DNA of 55,580 nucleotides from Stakelama sediminis (GTDB lineage: Bacteria; Pseudomonadota; Alphaproteobacteria; Sphingomonadales; Sphingomonadaceae). The stretch covers positions 1 through 55,580 of the forward strand of contig NZ_JACIJI010000011.1 in NCBI RefSeq assembly GCF_014199335.1, given 5' to 3'. This document shows, piece by piece, positions 8,007 through 16,665 of the stretch. Each line of letters starts with the position of its first letter. Position 1 is the first letter of the stretch. Under the pieces are notes generated by a model that was not told the origin of the DNA, ran no database searches, and was given only the letters and a program-made list of their open reading frames with translations. A program made the translations under genes and the position numbers.

Positions 8007-8046
8007 GAAAAGCCCCGCCGTCCCATTGGGACGGCGGGGCTTTTTC
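8007..8046 (+). terminator. Rho-independent terminator behind the tRNA-Val 3' end
   Basis: A perfect 14-bp GC-rich stem (AGCCCCGCCGTCCC with its complement) around a three-base loop is followed by TTTTT. It lies two bases after the tRNA CCA. It probably belonged to the original tRNA-Val gene and marks the start of resident chromosome. Bases 8047-8205 hold no gene that I can see. Confidence 0.9.
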
Positions 8047-8205
8047 GTACTGGAAATGGCCAGACCGGATGCCTGCGCCATTCAGTATCTGTCCGGTGGG
8101 GCAGGCAGGGTATTCAACCGAGGACAGCATACGCAGGAGGCGGAAGCCGCGGAATCGGCGATATGGCGCTTGTCCCGATGCGGGAGCGCAACGATCGGTC
8201 GAATA

Positions 8206-9324
8206 TCACCTCCGGCTGCGTACGGGCCGTATCTGATTGCGCATGGCACGAAGATAGCGGCCTGCCCCGGTTTCGATCGTAAACCGGCTGAGCAGGCTGG
8301 GTACGGAATCGGCGTCGAACTGCATTGTGCGCGCATCGTCCATTGCCCTGGCGAACGCATCGACATCGCCTTTCGGCGTCATAATTCCGTGCCGCGGATT
8401 GGCCAGCAATCCCTTCATACTGACGCAGCAATCGGTTGCCACGACAGGCAGGTACGCCGCCAGCGCTTCCAGAATGACGGCGGGGACTCCTTCATATTCC
8501 GACGACAGAACAAATACGTCGGCCTGTATCAGCCGCGCGCGAACATCGCTGACATGCCCTGCGAACGTAACCTGTCCGGCGATGCCCAGCGATACGGCCA
8601 GCTTTTCGAGTTTTCCGCGTTCCGGCCCATCACCAAGCAGGGTCAGCCGGTCATCCGGTCGCGCCATTCGTGCAAAGGCGCGCAGCAGCAGCGCATAATT
8701 CTTCTGCGCGGCAAGGCGACCGACGGCGGCGAAGGTAGTGGCATTTTTCACAGGGCGCACCGGCCGGGGCATACCCTCCAGATCCCGCCGGGTCAGTGCA
8801 GGATCTTCGATCACGTCGATTCGGGCGTCTGAAACCTCCATCAGCCGTTCGATTTCGGGCTTCATTGCCGGAGCTAGTGCGACGAACCGGTCGATCAACC
8901 GCCCCTGAAGTCGCAGCCAGTAGCGATAGAAGAACCGCACTGGGTTGGGTATGTCGGGCCGTGACAGGTCGTTGCTGATCTTGGCGATCACCGGTGGACA
9001 TTTGCGCCCCAGCAACAGCTTCATGGCCACCGCGACGATGGTGTAGCTGTTGCCGGGGCAAAACAGGATATCGGGCCGGATATGCCGGATCACGGCGGGC
9101 AGGCGGAGGATCATCCACAAGGTTTCCCACGCAGCAGTCGGCAACCAGAAGGGTGCCAGTATGGCATAGGACAGATCGTCGCGCTGATCCTTGCCCGGCC
9201 CTGCATCGCGTCCGACCACCAGCTGGCTTTCCACGCCGAGGGCACGCCAGGCGCGATGCAGCCGGATGGCGACTCTTTCTACCCCGCCGGGTTCGAAACT
9301 ATGGATCGGCGTCAGGATAATCAT
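8206..9324 (-). CDS. GT4-type glycosyltransferase
   Basis: 372 residues from the ATG at 9324 (MIILTPIHSF). An earlier ATG at 9372 would overlap the gene upstream by 11 bases. The fold is GT-B: an N-terminal acceptor domain with the glycine-rich EPGGVER loop, and a C-terminal nucleotide-sugar domain with AVGRLAAQKNY, LLGDGPERG and SSEYEGVPAVILEALA (the E-x7-E site). Such enzymes transfer a sugar from an activated donor to a lipid or glycan at the cytoplasmic face. It is the last gene of a four-gene minus-strand operon with a second GT4 enzyme, a membrane protein and a deacetylase-like protein. Donor and acceptor cannot be told from sequence. Confidence 0.85.
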   Translation of the reverse strand: MIILTPIHSFEPGGVERVAIRLHRAWRALGVESQLVVGRDAGPGKDQRDDLSYAILAPFWLPTAAWETLWMILRLPAVIRHIRPDILFCPGNSYTIVAVAMKLLLGRKCPPVIAKISNDLSRPDIPNPVRFFYRYWLRLQGRLIDRFVALAPAMKPEIERLMEVSDARIDVIEDPALTRRDLEGMPRPVRPVKNATTFAAVGRLAAQKNYALLLRAFARMARPDDRLTLLGDGPERGKLEKLAVSLGIAGQVTFAGHVSDVRARLIQADVFVLSSEYEGVPAVILEALAAYLPVVATDCCVSMKGLLANPRHGIMTPKGDVDAFARAMDDARTMQFDADSVPSLLSRFTIETGAGRYLRAMRNQIRPVRSRR

Positions 9325-9361
9325 AGGCCTTGAGCCGCTGTCCGGCGGGAAATCGCTTCCA

Positions 9362-10534
9362 TCAGGCGGCATGACGGAATTCCGTACCGGCGGCATACAG
9401 CGCGATCAGGTCGCTGAAATGCGTGTCCATGGTGCGTACCGATGCCGCCGCCGAAACCGCATTGCGATGGTAATGCGAAAGCCCGCGCATCGCCATCCGG
9501 CGGATCACACGCGCCAGATCGGCAGTGTCGGTTGCCCGGTATCGCATCGCCCGGTCGGCCTGATACTGGTCGCTGGCGCCGCCGCAGTCCGGTACGATCA
9601 GCGGCAGGCCGCTGGCGCGGGCTTCCGCGGCCACCATGCAAAAGGTTTCCGCCTCACACCCATGGATGAGCGCGTCGGCGCTGGCCATCAGCCGCGCCAG
9701 CGCGCCACGTTCCCTGACCGGGGCAAGAATTTGCACATGCGGGCTGTGGGCGCATGCCTTTTGCACCGCATACCGGTCGCGCCCTTCTCCGACCACGATC
9801 AGGCCGACCGGCGTGTCGCATCCAGCCGCAATCGCAGCCTCGATTACCATGGGCAGACGTTTTTCGGGCGAGAAGCGGCCGACTGTGAGCAATAGCGCGG
9901 CATCCTCCGCCAGCCCGCAATCGGCGAGCAGGGAGCGCCGCAGATTCTCGTCGCGCAGGCCGGGATCGAAAATGTCCGGTTCCACTCCCATGGGCAGCGT
10001 CACCACATTGCGCAGCCCGCCTGCGCTCAGCCGGGTCGCAAGGTCGCGGCTCGCCGAGACGACATGATCGAAGCTGGCGTCCAGCCTGCGCAAATGTCGC
10101 CAATAGCGGTCGAATCCCCGATCGATCATGGTGCGCGGCACAAACGGACCGAACCAGCGATAGGCATAGGCCGACAGGGGGTCGGCGTGCATGATGAGCG
10201 CGCGCGGAGCACCGCCGTCCCAGCGGCCGACCATCGCCGCGCTCGACCATGGGGACGACGCTTCGACGAAATCGGGCGCCCAGATATCGAGTGCGCGGTG
10301 CAGTGCGCGTTCGTCGTTGAAATAGCGATAGCGGCGGTCGAGCGGAAAGGACGGCGCTGCGATGGTCGCGATGATTGCGCCTGGCGCGACTTCGCGCGTC
10401 TCGTCACGCGCGCCGGGTGCCAGAATGACGATCTCATGCCCCATTGCCGGCAGTGCTTTCAGCTTGCGCTGCACATAGGTGCGGACCCCGCCGCCCTTCG
10501 GCGCGTAGAATGCATTGACGTCGACGATCCGCAC
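9362..10534 (-). CDS. GT4-type glycosyltransferase
   Basis: 390 residues from a GTG at 10534, with GGGAG eight bases upstream. The frame is open far beyond, but that stretch is antisense-like and overlaps the membrane-protein gene. The N-terminus (VDVNAFYAPKGGGVRTYV) is a standard GT4 acceptor-domain start. The donor domain shows TVGRFSPEKRL, VVGEGRDR and HGCEAETFCMVAAEARASG. It starts 14 bases after the membrane-protein gene ends and stops 37 bases before the next glycosyltransferase start. It probably adds a sugar to the same glycan or glycolipid as its neighbour. Confidence 0.85.
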   Translation of the reverse strand: MRIVDVNAFYAPKGGGVRTYVQRKLKALPAMGHEIVILAPGARDETREVAPGAIIATIAAPSFPLDRRYRYFNDERALHRALDIWAPDFVEASSPWSSAAMVGRWDGGAPRALIMHADPLSAYAYRWFGPFVPRTMIDRGFDRYWRHLRRLDASFDHVVSASRDLATRLSAGGLRNVVTLPMGVEPDIFDPGLRDENLRRSLLADCGLAEDAALLLTVGRFSPEKRLPMVIEAAIAAGCDTPVGLIVVGEGRDRYAVQKACAHSPHVQILAPVRERGALARLMASADALIHGCEAETFCMVAAEARASGLPLIVPDCGGASDQYQADRAMRYRATDTADLARVIRRMAMRGLSHYHRNAVSAAASVRTMDTHFSDLIALYAAGTEFRHAA

Positions 10535-10548
10535 CGCGCTTCTCCCTT

Positions 10549-11502
10549 CTATCGCCTGATCAGCCGGGACTGGGCCAGTTCGGACAGGGCAAGCGCCGCC
10601 CCGATCGCCACCCAGCCTGCAAACAGCAGCGTTCCCACCAGCAACACTGCCGAGGGGGCACCGGGCACGCCGCCGGTCAGAAACGTCGCCAGTCCGGCAA
10701 AGGCGAGATCCTTGTTGGGCAGGAACGGCAGGCGGGTCATCAACTGTCGTCCAGCCGCCATCAGCAGCCACCATTGCGGCGCGATTGCAGGAAGGACGGT
10801 GTGCCAGAGCAGCGCCAGCAGCACGATCGACAGGATCGTGCGCACCAGATGAACCGCAGTCGTGTACCAGCAATCGGCCCGACCCAAGGACAGGATGCGA
10901 TTGCGAAACAGCCCGACGACGAGCGACGATCCGAGCAGAACCGCCACCGACCACAGCACGGGACCGGTTGCCTTGCCCAGCGCCAGCGACCCGACGAACG
11001 GCCATGCCATGCACAGCAGCAGCAAGGTGACGGCATTACCCGTCATTGCCGACAGGATGGCGACATCCTTCACTGCGCCGAACGGCGATGCATTCAGCCG
11101 GGCGTGCTGTCGCGCCCAGGCGTAGAATTGCACTTCGCCGAGATAGCCCAGAAGGATTTCATTGCTCGCGTTTTTACGGAACAGGGCGGCAATCCCGGTC
11201 GCGGGCAATTGCCATAGACGCCGGAAGATCACGAAGTCGCACAGCGGCGGAATCGCGAGATAGAGGGCGATCAACCCCCAGAAAGCAGGATGTCGCGGAA
11301 CAAGCCCCGTCAGTTGATACAGATCGCCGCGTCCGACAATCCATGCCGTCGCCGCCAGCAGGGCAATCGCAAAGGCCGGTCCGGCGAACTTTACCCAATC
11401 GTGCAGCGGCTGGGCAAGATCGGCCAGTTCGAACTCGCGCACCGGCGTCGTTTCGCTGATATTTTCAGTCAGCGGCGGTTCCGCCATAAGGCTGGATGCC
11501 AT
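10549..11502 (-). CDS. Multi-pass inner-membrane protein of unknown function
   Basis: 317 residues with about seven or eight hydrophobic segments (for example around FAGPAFAIALLAATAWIV, FWGLIALYLAIPPL and SVAVLLGSSLVVGLF). The first 45 residues are polar and cytoplasmic. The start at 11502 was chosen because the reading frame upstream overlaps the intergenic region. I do not recognise a family with confidence. The organisation, and the GYLGEVQFYAWAR segment between helices, recall the UPF0104/LPG-synthase membrane family, but that is weak. Its place between a DUF2334 gene and two glycosyltransferases suggests a role in export or assembly of a glycan or glycolipid. Confidence 0.65.
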   Translation of the reverse strand: MASSLMAEPPLTENISETTPVREFELADLAQPLHDWVKFAGPAFAIALLAATAWIVGRGDLYQLTGLVPRHPAFWGLIALYLAIPPLCDFVIFRRLWQLPATGIAALFRKNASNEILLGYLGEVQFYAWARQHARLNASPFGAVKDVAILSAMTGNAVTLLLLCMAWPFVGSLALGKATGPVLWSVAVLLGSSLVVGLFRNRILSLGRADCWYTTAVHLVRTILSIVLLALLWHTVLPAIAPQWWLLMAAGRQLMTRLPFLPNKDLAFAGLATFLTGGVPGAPSAVLLVGTLLFAGWVAIGAALALSELAQSRLIRR

Positions 11503-11533
11503 GAAACAGATTCCTTGTCGGTTGAAAGACGGT

Positions 11534-12331
11534 TCAGACAGGGGTGGCGGAAGTCCGCTCGGTCCGGGCTGCGGGGGACGAGCAGGCAAGATCGGCATAG
11601 CGTCGGACGGGAGCGCGGGCGGCCAGTACGCGTAATGTCAGGTCGATGCTGCGGACCAGCGACGGCACCGCGGCATCGCCGGGGTGGACCGCCAGACGCA
11701 TTCCGCGATGGGCAGGCATCAGCCAGCGTGCAGCCGCCGCAACGGCAAGCGACGATGCCCGGCGTGATGCGCTGCGGCTGGCCCAGGTAATTACGGGGCC
11801 GCGCGCCAGCACTTTTCCATCGCGCGGACGCCAGATACGGAAATGGTCCTCGGCCAGCGGGAAATCGCAATCGGCGATCGCGGCGCGCGCATGGTTGCCA
11901 TAGAGCCAGGCCGGGGCAATGAACCCGGAAACCGGGCGTCCGGTAATCCCTTCGATCAGGCTCCGGCCGCTCTGTAACCTGTCCAGCGCGGTGTTGTAGT
12001 CCAAGCCGAGAAACTCGCCTTCTCCTGCCGTCATCCGCGACGCTTTCCAGCGCGAAAATTGTGTGCTGTGTTGCTGATCGTCGCGATGAAACATGCCGTG
12101 CAGGAAGATTTCTACACCCGCATCGGCCCATTGGCGCAGCCGCGTGGCAAACCGGCTGCCGGGAATAATCGGCGCTTCGCCCCAGTGATTCGGCACCACC
12201 AGCATCGCATAGCGCGACGGGCCTGTTACTGGCTCTATCAGCCCGCGTAACCGGTCTACCGCGCCTTCCGAGCGCGGGCCGACGTCGTGAATCGACACCA
12301 GAAGGCTGGTACGGCTATCGGTTCGGGGCAT
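11534..12331 (-). CDS. DUF2334 polysaccharide-deacetylase-like protein
   Basis: 265 residues from the ATG at 12331. It has the features of the DUF2334 branch of the NodB-like deacetylases: SIHDVGPR near the N-terminus (metal-binding Asp), FLHGMFHRDD (metal-binding histidines) and AHRGMRLAVHPGD near the end. No signal peptide is visible. Members are thought to remove acyl groups from sugars, but substrates are mostly unknown. It is the first gene of the operon running down to 8206 and is divergent from the sigma-factor gene, so the 115 bases to 12447 hold promoters for both. Confidence 0.8.
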   Translation of the reverse strand: MPRTDSRTSLLVSIHDVGPRSEGAVDRLRGLIEPVTGPSRYAMLVVPNHWGEAPIIPGSRFATRLRQWADAGVEIFLHGMFHRDDQQHSTQFSRWKASRMTAGEGEFLGLDYNTALDRLQSGRSLIEGITGRPVSGFIAPAWLYGNHARAAIADCDFPLAEDHFRIWRPRDGKVLARGPVITWASRSASRRASSLAVAAAARWLMPAHRGMRLAVHPGDAAVPSLVRSIDLTLRVLAARAPVRRYADLACSSPAARTERTSATPV

Positions 12332-12404
12332 TGCGCGAGGGTTCGTCCTTATGGCTGTCTGGTCCAAGGACGACGCGGGTTCCTGCTCCCCACAGCCCTG
12401 CTGC

Positions 12405-12427
12405 AAAAATTTTTACCCTTTCGTGTC
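12405..12427 (+). promoter_or_regulatory. Possible promoter of the fecI-fecR unit
   Basis: An AAAAATTTTT block (12405-12414) followed by CCCTTTCGTGTC precedes the sigma gene by about 20 bases. From memory, similar A5T5 plus CGT-containing blocks stand before fecI-like genes in sphingomonads. If it is the promoter, translation must begin at GTG 12447, not at ATG 12351. Confidence 0.4.
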
Positions 12428-12446
12428 GACCGGCTATGAGGAGCGC

Positions 12447-13001
12447 GTGCATCGCAACACTGACCATGACGCCGTTTCGGGCGAAGGACTGACCGGGCTG
12501 CTTTCCGATCATCGGGAAGAGCTGTTGCGATTCGTGACGGCGCGTACCGGCGATCCGTCGCTGGCAGAGGATCTTTTGCAGGAATTGTGGCTCCGCTGTC
12601 ACAAGGCCAGCCCGGTCGGTGTGGCCAATGCGCGCGCCTATCTGTTCCGCATGGCCAACAATCTGATCCTCGACTGGGTCAAGGGCGAACGACGCAGCCG
12701 CTCGCGCGATCATGGCTGGGCGGCCCTTCGCAATCGCGGCTGGACCGCCGACGGCGACAGCATCGATCCGCAAGCGGGGCCGGAGGAAGAACTGATCGAG
12801 CGCCAGCAGGAGGAGCAATTTGCCGCCGCTATCGCCGCCTTGCCGCCCGGCGCGGGGCGCGCTTTTCGCCTGCACAAGATCGACGGTCTGCCCCAGGCCG
12901 AAGTGGCCAGGCAAATGGGCATCAGCCGCAGCGGCGTCGAAAAACACATTGCCGCTGCAATGGCGCGGCTGAGAATTTTACTGGCGGGTGAGGAAGGGTG
13001 A
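12447..13001 (+). CDS. fecI: ECF sigma factor, FecI type
   Basis: 184 residues from the GTG at 12447 (GAGGAG just upstream). An ATG at 12351 would add 32 residues that look unlike the family. Region 2 is visible as DLLQELWLRC and ARAYLFRMANNLILDWVK. Region 4 is LPPGAGRAFRLHKIDGLPQ followed by the helix-turn-helix AEVARQMGISRSGVEKHI. FecI sigma factors direct RNA polymerase to genes of a specific iron-chelate uptake system. They are released or activated by a FecR regulator when the outer-membrane receptor binds its ligand. The fecR-like gene and a receptor with a signalling domain follow directly. Confidence 0.9.
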   Translation: MHRNTDHDAVSGEGLTGLLSDHREELLRFVTARTGDPSLAEDLLQELWLRCHKASPVGVANARAYLFRMANNLILDWVKGERRSRSRDHGWAALRNRGWTADGDSIDPQAGPEEELIERQQEEQFAAAIAALPPGAGRAFRLHKIDGLPQAEVARQMGISRSGVEKHIAAAMARLRILLAGEEG

Positions 13002-13071
13002 CCATGGTGGCGTCTATAATCATGATGCCCTTGCCGGTCTTGCCCTTGCCCCCCTGTGGGAGACGGACGTG

Positions 13072-14040
13072 GTGAACGAGGATATTCTTCTCGTCGCCGC
13101 GCACTGGCACCTGCAAAGCAGCGCGGACGATATGGACTGGACGGGTTTTACCGAGTGGCTGGAGGCCGACCCCGACCATCGCGTCGCCTATGATGCCATC
13201 GCGCTGGATGATGCGCTGCTTGACGACCTGCGCCCGCAGATTGCCCGGGCGCTGTCGCAGACGCCGCAGACCGATATCGTCGATATCAGCGAGGCCCGGC
13301 GGCGCAGGCGCTGGCTGCCCTGGGCAGGCGGAGCGGTCGGCACTGCCGTTGCCGCCGGTTTTGCGGCGGCGCTGCTGCTTCCCGGTACGCAGCCGTCGGC
13401 GCCGGACAGCCGTCAGGTTTCGGCCCCGGTCACGGGTATGCGCCAGATCGCCTTTGCAGGTGACGCGCATATGACGCTTGCCCGCGGCTCCAGCCTTGAT
13501 CTGAGCGGCGCTGACCAGAGGGATCTGACCTTGCAGGGAACAGGATATTTTTCCGTGCCGCATCAGCCGGGACGCCAGATCGTCATTCATGCCGGGGAAT
13601 TTCAGATCGTCGATCTGGGCACCCGTTTCGAAATCGCCAATACCAAAAACACCCTGCGCGTTGCCGTCGCCGAAGGGACGGTATCGCTGCGTTCTGCGAA
13701 ACTGCCCGCACCGATGCAGATTAGCGCAGGCCATGCGGTCGTGGTGCTGAAAAAGCTCGGCACCGTTCAGCAGATGTCGGCGACCCCAGCGATGGTGGGC
13801 AGTTTCCGGAAGGGACAACTGGTGTACGAAGATATGCCGTTGCCAGTCGTCACGGCTGAATTGCACCGCTATAGCGGCAAGCGGATCGTGCTGGCTCCGG
13901 GGCTGGAACAGCGCCGGTTTTCCGGTGCATTGGCGGTCAACCACGGATCGGAATTGGTGACGGACCTTGCGAAACTCATGGATCTTCGGGTTTCGTCCCA
14001 GCAGAACATTATCCGCCTGTCTGCTGCTTCCGGCAATTAG
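13072..14040 (+). CDS. fecR: FecR-type sigma-factor regulator
   Basis: 322 residues from the GTG at 13072, with GGGAGA eight bases upstream. The cytoplasmic N-terminal DUF4880 part contains DWTGFTEWLEADPDHRVAYD. One membrane segment follows (WAGGAVGTAVAAGFAAALLL, near 90-110). The periplasmic FecR domain follows with GEFQIVDLGTRFEIA and LRVAVAEGTVSL. It passes the receptor's signal across the inner membrane to the sigma factor. Its last 74 bases overlap the start of the receptor gene, so the three genes form one unit. Confidence 0.9.
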   Translation: MNEDILLVAAHWHLQSSADDMDWTGFTEWLEADPDHRVAYDAIALDDALLDDLRPQIARALSQTPQTDIVDISEARRRRRWLPWAGGAVGTAVAAGFAAALLLPGTQPSAPDSRQVSAPVTGMRQIAFAGDAHMTLARGSSLDLSGADQRDLTLQGTGYFSVPHQPGRQIVIHAGEFQIVDLGTRFEIANTKNTLRVAVAEGTVSLRSAKLPAPMQISAGHAVVVLKKLGTVQQMSATPAMVGSFRKGQLVYEDMPLPVVTAELHRYSGKRIVLAPGLEQRRFSGALAVNHGSELVTDLAKLMDLRVSSQQNIIRLSAASGN

Positions 14041-16339
14041 CCTTGCCGCCGCTCCGGCGGCGGCGCGCGAAACGCGCTACAGGATCGATATCGCCGCGGG
14101 CCCGCTCAACGAAAGCATTGCGGCCTTTACCGCGCAGACCGGTGTTTCGGTGGGGATGAGCGGCCATGTGCCGACGCATGGCGTTCCCCGGTTGCGCGGA
14201 AAGATGACGGCCCATGAGGCGTTGAAACGCCTGTTGCATGATAGTGGTCTCAGGGCACGGCGCGTTGCCGCCAATGTCTATCGGCTGGAACCGGCGCCTC
14301 GCCGGAAAAGATGGGAACGCGAAAACTCCGCCGGACCTGCTCCGCCGATACCCGCCATCGCCGATATTATCGTAACCGGGCGGAAAGTTTCGGAATCGCT
14401 GTCCGATGTTCCGGCACCGCTCAGCGTGTTTCTGCCCGATCAGGTGCCCGCCATGGCACAGGACAGTGCAGGATCGGCGGCGGTCGCGGGGCAGGTTCCG
14501 GCTCTTTCCAGCACCAATGTGATGCCCGGCGGCAATCGGCTGTTCATCCGCGGCGTGGCCGACAGCCCCTTTGACGGTTTCAGCCAGTCGACAGTCGCCA
14601 CGCAGATTGATGACGCCCGTGCCACCTATGATGCGCCTGACCCGGATTTGCGGCTGGTCGATGTCGATCGCGTCGAAATTCTGAAAGGGCCGCAGGGGCC
14701 GTTATACGGTACCGGTGCGCTGGGCGGGGTGTATCGTATCGTCACGAACCGGCCCGTGCTGGGTTCAACTGCTGCGCAGCTAAGCTCGCATACCGATCTG
14801 GCCTATGACGGACAGATCGGCGGCGGAGCGACGGGGATGATCAATCTTCCCCTCATCACCGACCGGCTGGCCGTTCGCGCAGTGGGATATGGCAGTTACC
14901 GGCCCGGCTGGATCGACGATCGCGGATTGCAGGACAACACCAACTGGTCGCGCACCACTGGCGGTCGGATCGCAATTCGCTACGCGCCGGTATCGGGGTG
15001 GACGCTGGACGGTATGGGCTGGCTGCAGACCGTGCGCACGGGGGACAGTCAGTATGTGACGGCGAATGCCGAAACGCTGTCGCGCACGGTACAGATACGC
15101 GAGCCCGGCAGGGCGCGGTTCGGCATGCTGTCGGCAACCCTGAACGGGCCAGTCGGCCGGCTGGACCTGACCGTGGCGACCAGCATCGACTGGCAGAATA
15201 TCGCGCGAACCTATGACGCGTCCGATTCCGCCGACGCGCTGGACGCCACCGCGCCCCTGCGGTTTGACGATACCCGCCGGTATCAGGTGTTCGACCAGGA
15301 AATCCGGATCGCAAGCAATGTCCAGCGCAAGCTGCACTGGTTTGCCGGCTTGTCCTATCTTTCCGCCATTTCCTATGGGAAGGGCGTGCTGACCGATGCC
15401 GGTGGCATGGCCACTACGCTTGTCGATGTCCGTCGACAGTCGACCGAGATGGCGATTTTCGGTCAGGTGGGATTTCGGCTGCTCCCCAAATTATCCGTCG
15501 ATATCGGCACGCGGCTGTTCCGTAACGATATCGAGGATGAGCGCGACCGTTCGACCGGCAAGCATGAGGTGAACCGGTTTACCGGTGTGTCGCCCAGTGT
15601 TTCGCTGGGATGGCATGCCTCGCCCGGGCTGCTCGTCTATTTCCGCTATGCCAGCGCCATTCGCCCCGGTGGCGTTGCGCTGGGCGGGGATATGACCCAG
15701 CGTTTCGACGCCGATCAACTGGCGAATTTCGACCTTGGCCTGCGCCTGCAAAGTCCGTCGGGAAAACTGTCGGTCGATGCCGCCGCGTTCCGGTCGTCCT
15801 GGACCGATATCCAGTCCGACTATCTGCTCGATACCGGGCTGATCGCCACCCGGAATGTGGGGGATGCCCATGCCCTTGGTCTCGACCTCAATGTCGCCTG
15901 GGTGCCGCTGTCGGGCTGGAAGCTGGTGACGGCGCTGTCCGTGCAGCATGCGCGGCTGTGGCGCACCGCCGATGGTGTCCGGCTTTCCACGGATCGCCGG
16001 ATTCCGGTGGTGCCGGACGTGTCGGGAAGCGTGAAGCTGGACCATGATTTCAGCCTCGGCACCTGGCGCGCCGATATTGCCGGATCGGTCCGCTATATCG
16101 GGCCGACGCGGCTGAGCTTCGATCCGGGGCTGGACCGGCGAACGCCGGGATATGCGCTGACCGGGGTGGAGGCGCATATGGCACGGGGGCCGATAGAATT
16201 CGGGCTTTCGGTGGACAATGCCGCCAATATTCGCGCCGACAGCTTTGCCTTCGGCAACCCCTTCTCCATCCGCGAAACGCAGCAATATACGCCGCTTCGC
16301 CCACGCACCATCACCCTCTCGGCGCGCTATAGTTTTTAG
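13967..16339 (+). CDS. FecA-like TonB-dependent receptor with N-terminal signalling (STN) domain
   Basis: 790 residues. The start used is a TTG at 13967, which gives a clear signal peptide (hydrophobic SACLLLPAISLAAAPAAA). Residues about 38-110 form a secretin/TonB short N-terminal domain (AGPLNESIAAFTAQTGVSVG), the part that contacts FecR. The plug domain follows (IIVTGRK, NRLFIRGVADS, VEILKGPQGPLYGTGALGG), then a 22-strand barrel ending in a C-terminal Phe (ITLSARYSF). The receptor imports an iron chelate and reports its binding to FecR/FecI. It overlaps fecR by 74 bases. The ligand, probably a siderophore, cannot be deduced. Confidence 0.9.
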   Translation: MRNSWIFGFRPSRTLSACLLLPAISLAAAPAAARETRYRIDIAAGPLNESIAAFTAQTGVSVGMSGHVPTHGVPRLRGKMTAHEALKRLLHDSGLRARRVAANVYRLEPAPRRKRWERENSAGPAPPIPAIADIIVTGRKVSESLSDVPAPLSVFLPDQVPAMAQDSAGSAAVAGQVPALSSTNVMPGGNRLFIRGVADSPFDGFSQSTVATQIDDARATYDAPDPDLRLVDVDRVEILKGPQGPLYGTGALGGVYRIVTNRPVLGSTAAQLSSHTDLAYDGQIGGGATGMINLPLITDRLAVRAVGYGSYRPGWIDDRGLQDNTNWSRTTGGRIAIRYAPVSGWTLDGMGWLQTVRTGDSQYVTANAETLSRTVQIREPGRARFGMLSATLNGPVGRLDLTVATSIDWQNIARTYDASDSADALDATAPLRFDDTRRYQVFDQEIRIASNVQRKLHWFAGLSYLSAISYGKGVLTDAGGMATTLVDVRRQSTEMAIFGQVGFRLLPKLSVDIGTRLFRNDIEDERDRSTGKHEVNRFTGVSPSVSLGWHASPGLLVYFRYASAIRPGGVALGGDMTQRFDADQLANFDLGLRLQSPSGKLSVDAAAFRSSWTDIQSDYLLDTGLIATRNVGDAHALGLDLNVAWVPLSGWKLVTALSVQHARLWRTADGVRLSTDRRIPVVPDVSGSVKLDHDFSLGTWRADIAGSVRYIGPTRLSFDPGLDRRTPGYALTGVEAHMARGPIEFGLSVDNAANIRADSFAFGNPFSIRETQQYTPLRPRTITLSARYSF

Positions 16340-16348
16340 GTTTTGAAC

Positions 16349-16616
16349 TAGGCCGTAAACCCATAAACGGCACCGTCGAGGCGTCCAAATGGCAAACAGA
16401 TCGGGCTGAACGACGCGTGGTAAAGGCTCTTTGCCTTTGCAAGCGTCGTTCGGTTCGAGATGGAAGCCATTTGGGCGTCCCTGCGGGATTTGGTCAAAAT
16501 GGCCCGGTGCGGCGTCGAAAATTCTGGAAATATTGACATATTCCTGCGCCTTTCCTCCTTGCACCACGCCATTTTGACTCAAACCGCGATGGTGCCCTTT
16601 ATGGGTTTACGGCCTA
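16349..16616. repeat. Nested palindromic element: outer stem with two internal hairpin arms
   Basis: This fills most of the 326-base gap between two convergent receptor genes. The outer inverted repeat (16349-16374 with 16591-16616) pairs at 25 of 26 positions. Inside, arm A is built from GGCGTCCAAATGGC (16380-16393) with GCCATTTGGGCGTCC (16466-16480), GAACGACGC (16408-16416) with GCGTCGTTC (16443-16451), and AAAGGC with GCCTTT at its tip. Arm B is TGGTCAAAATGGC...GGTGC (16491-16510) with its near complement at 16561-16580. The layout on paper is a three-way junction. No protein is encoded. It could be a non-autonomous mobile element (MITE-like), a large REP-like unit or a structured RNA. Confidence 0.8.
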
Positions 16617-16654
16617 AAAAGGCCTCCCTGCGCCGATTGATCGACGCAGGGAGG
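16616..16654 (-). terminator. Rho-independent terminator of the second TonB-receptor gene
   Basis: CCTCCCTGCG (16623-16632) pairs perfectly with CGCAGGGAGG (16645-16654). On the minus strand it is followed by CCTTTTT. It lies 11 bases beyond the stop codon of the receptor gene. Confidence 0.9.
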
Positions 16655-16665
16655 AAAGGGGATCG

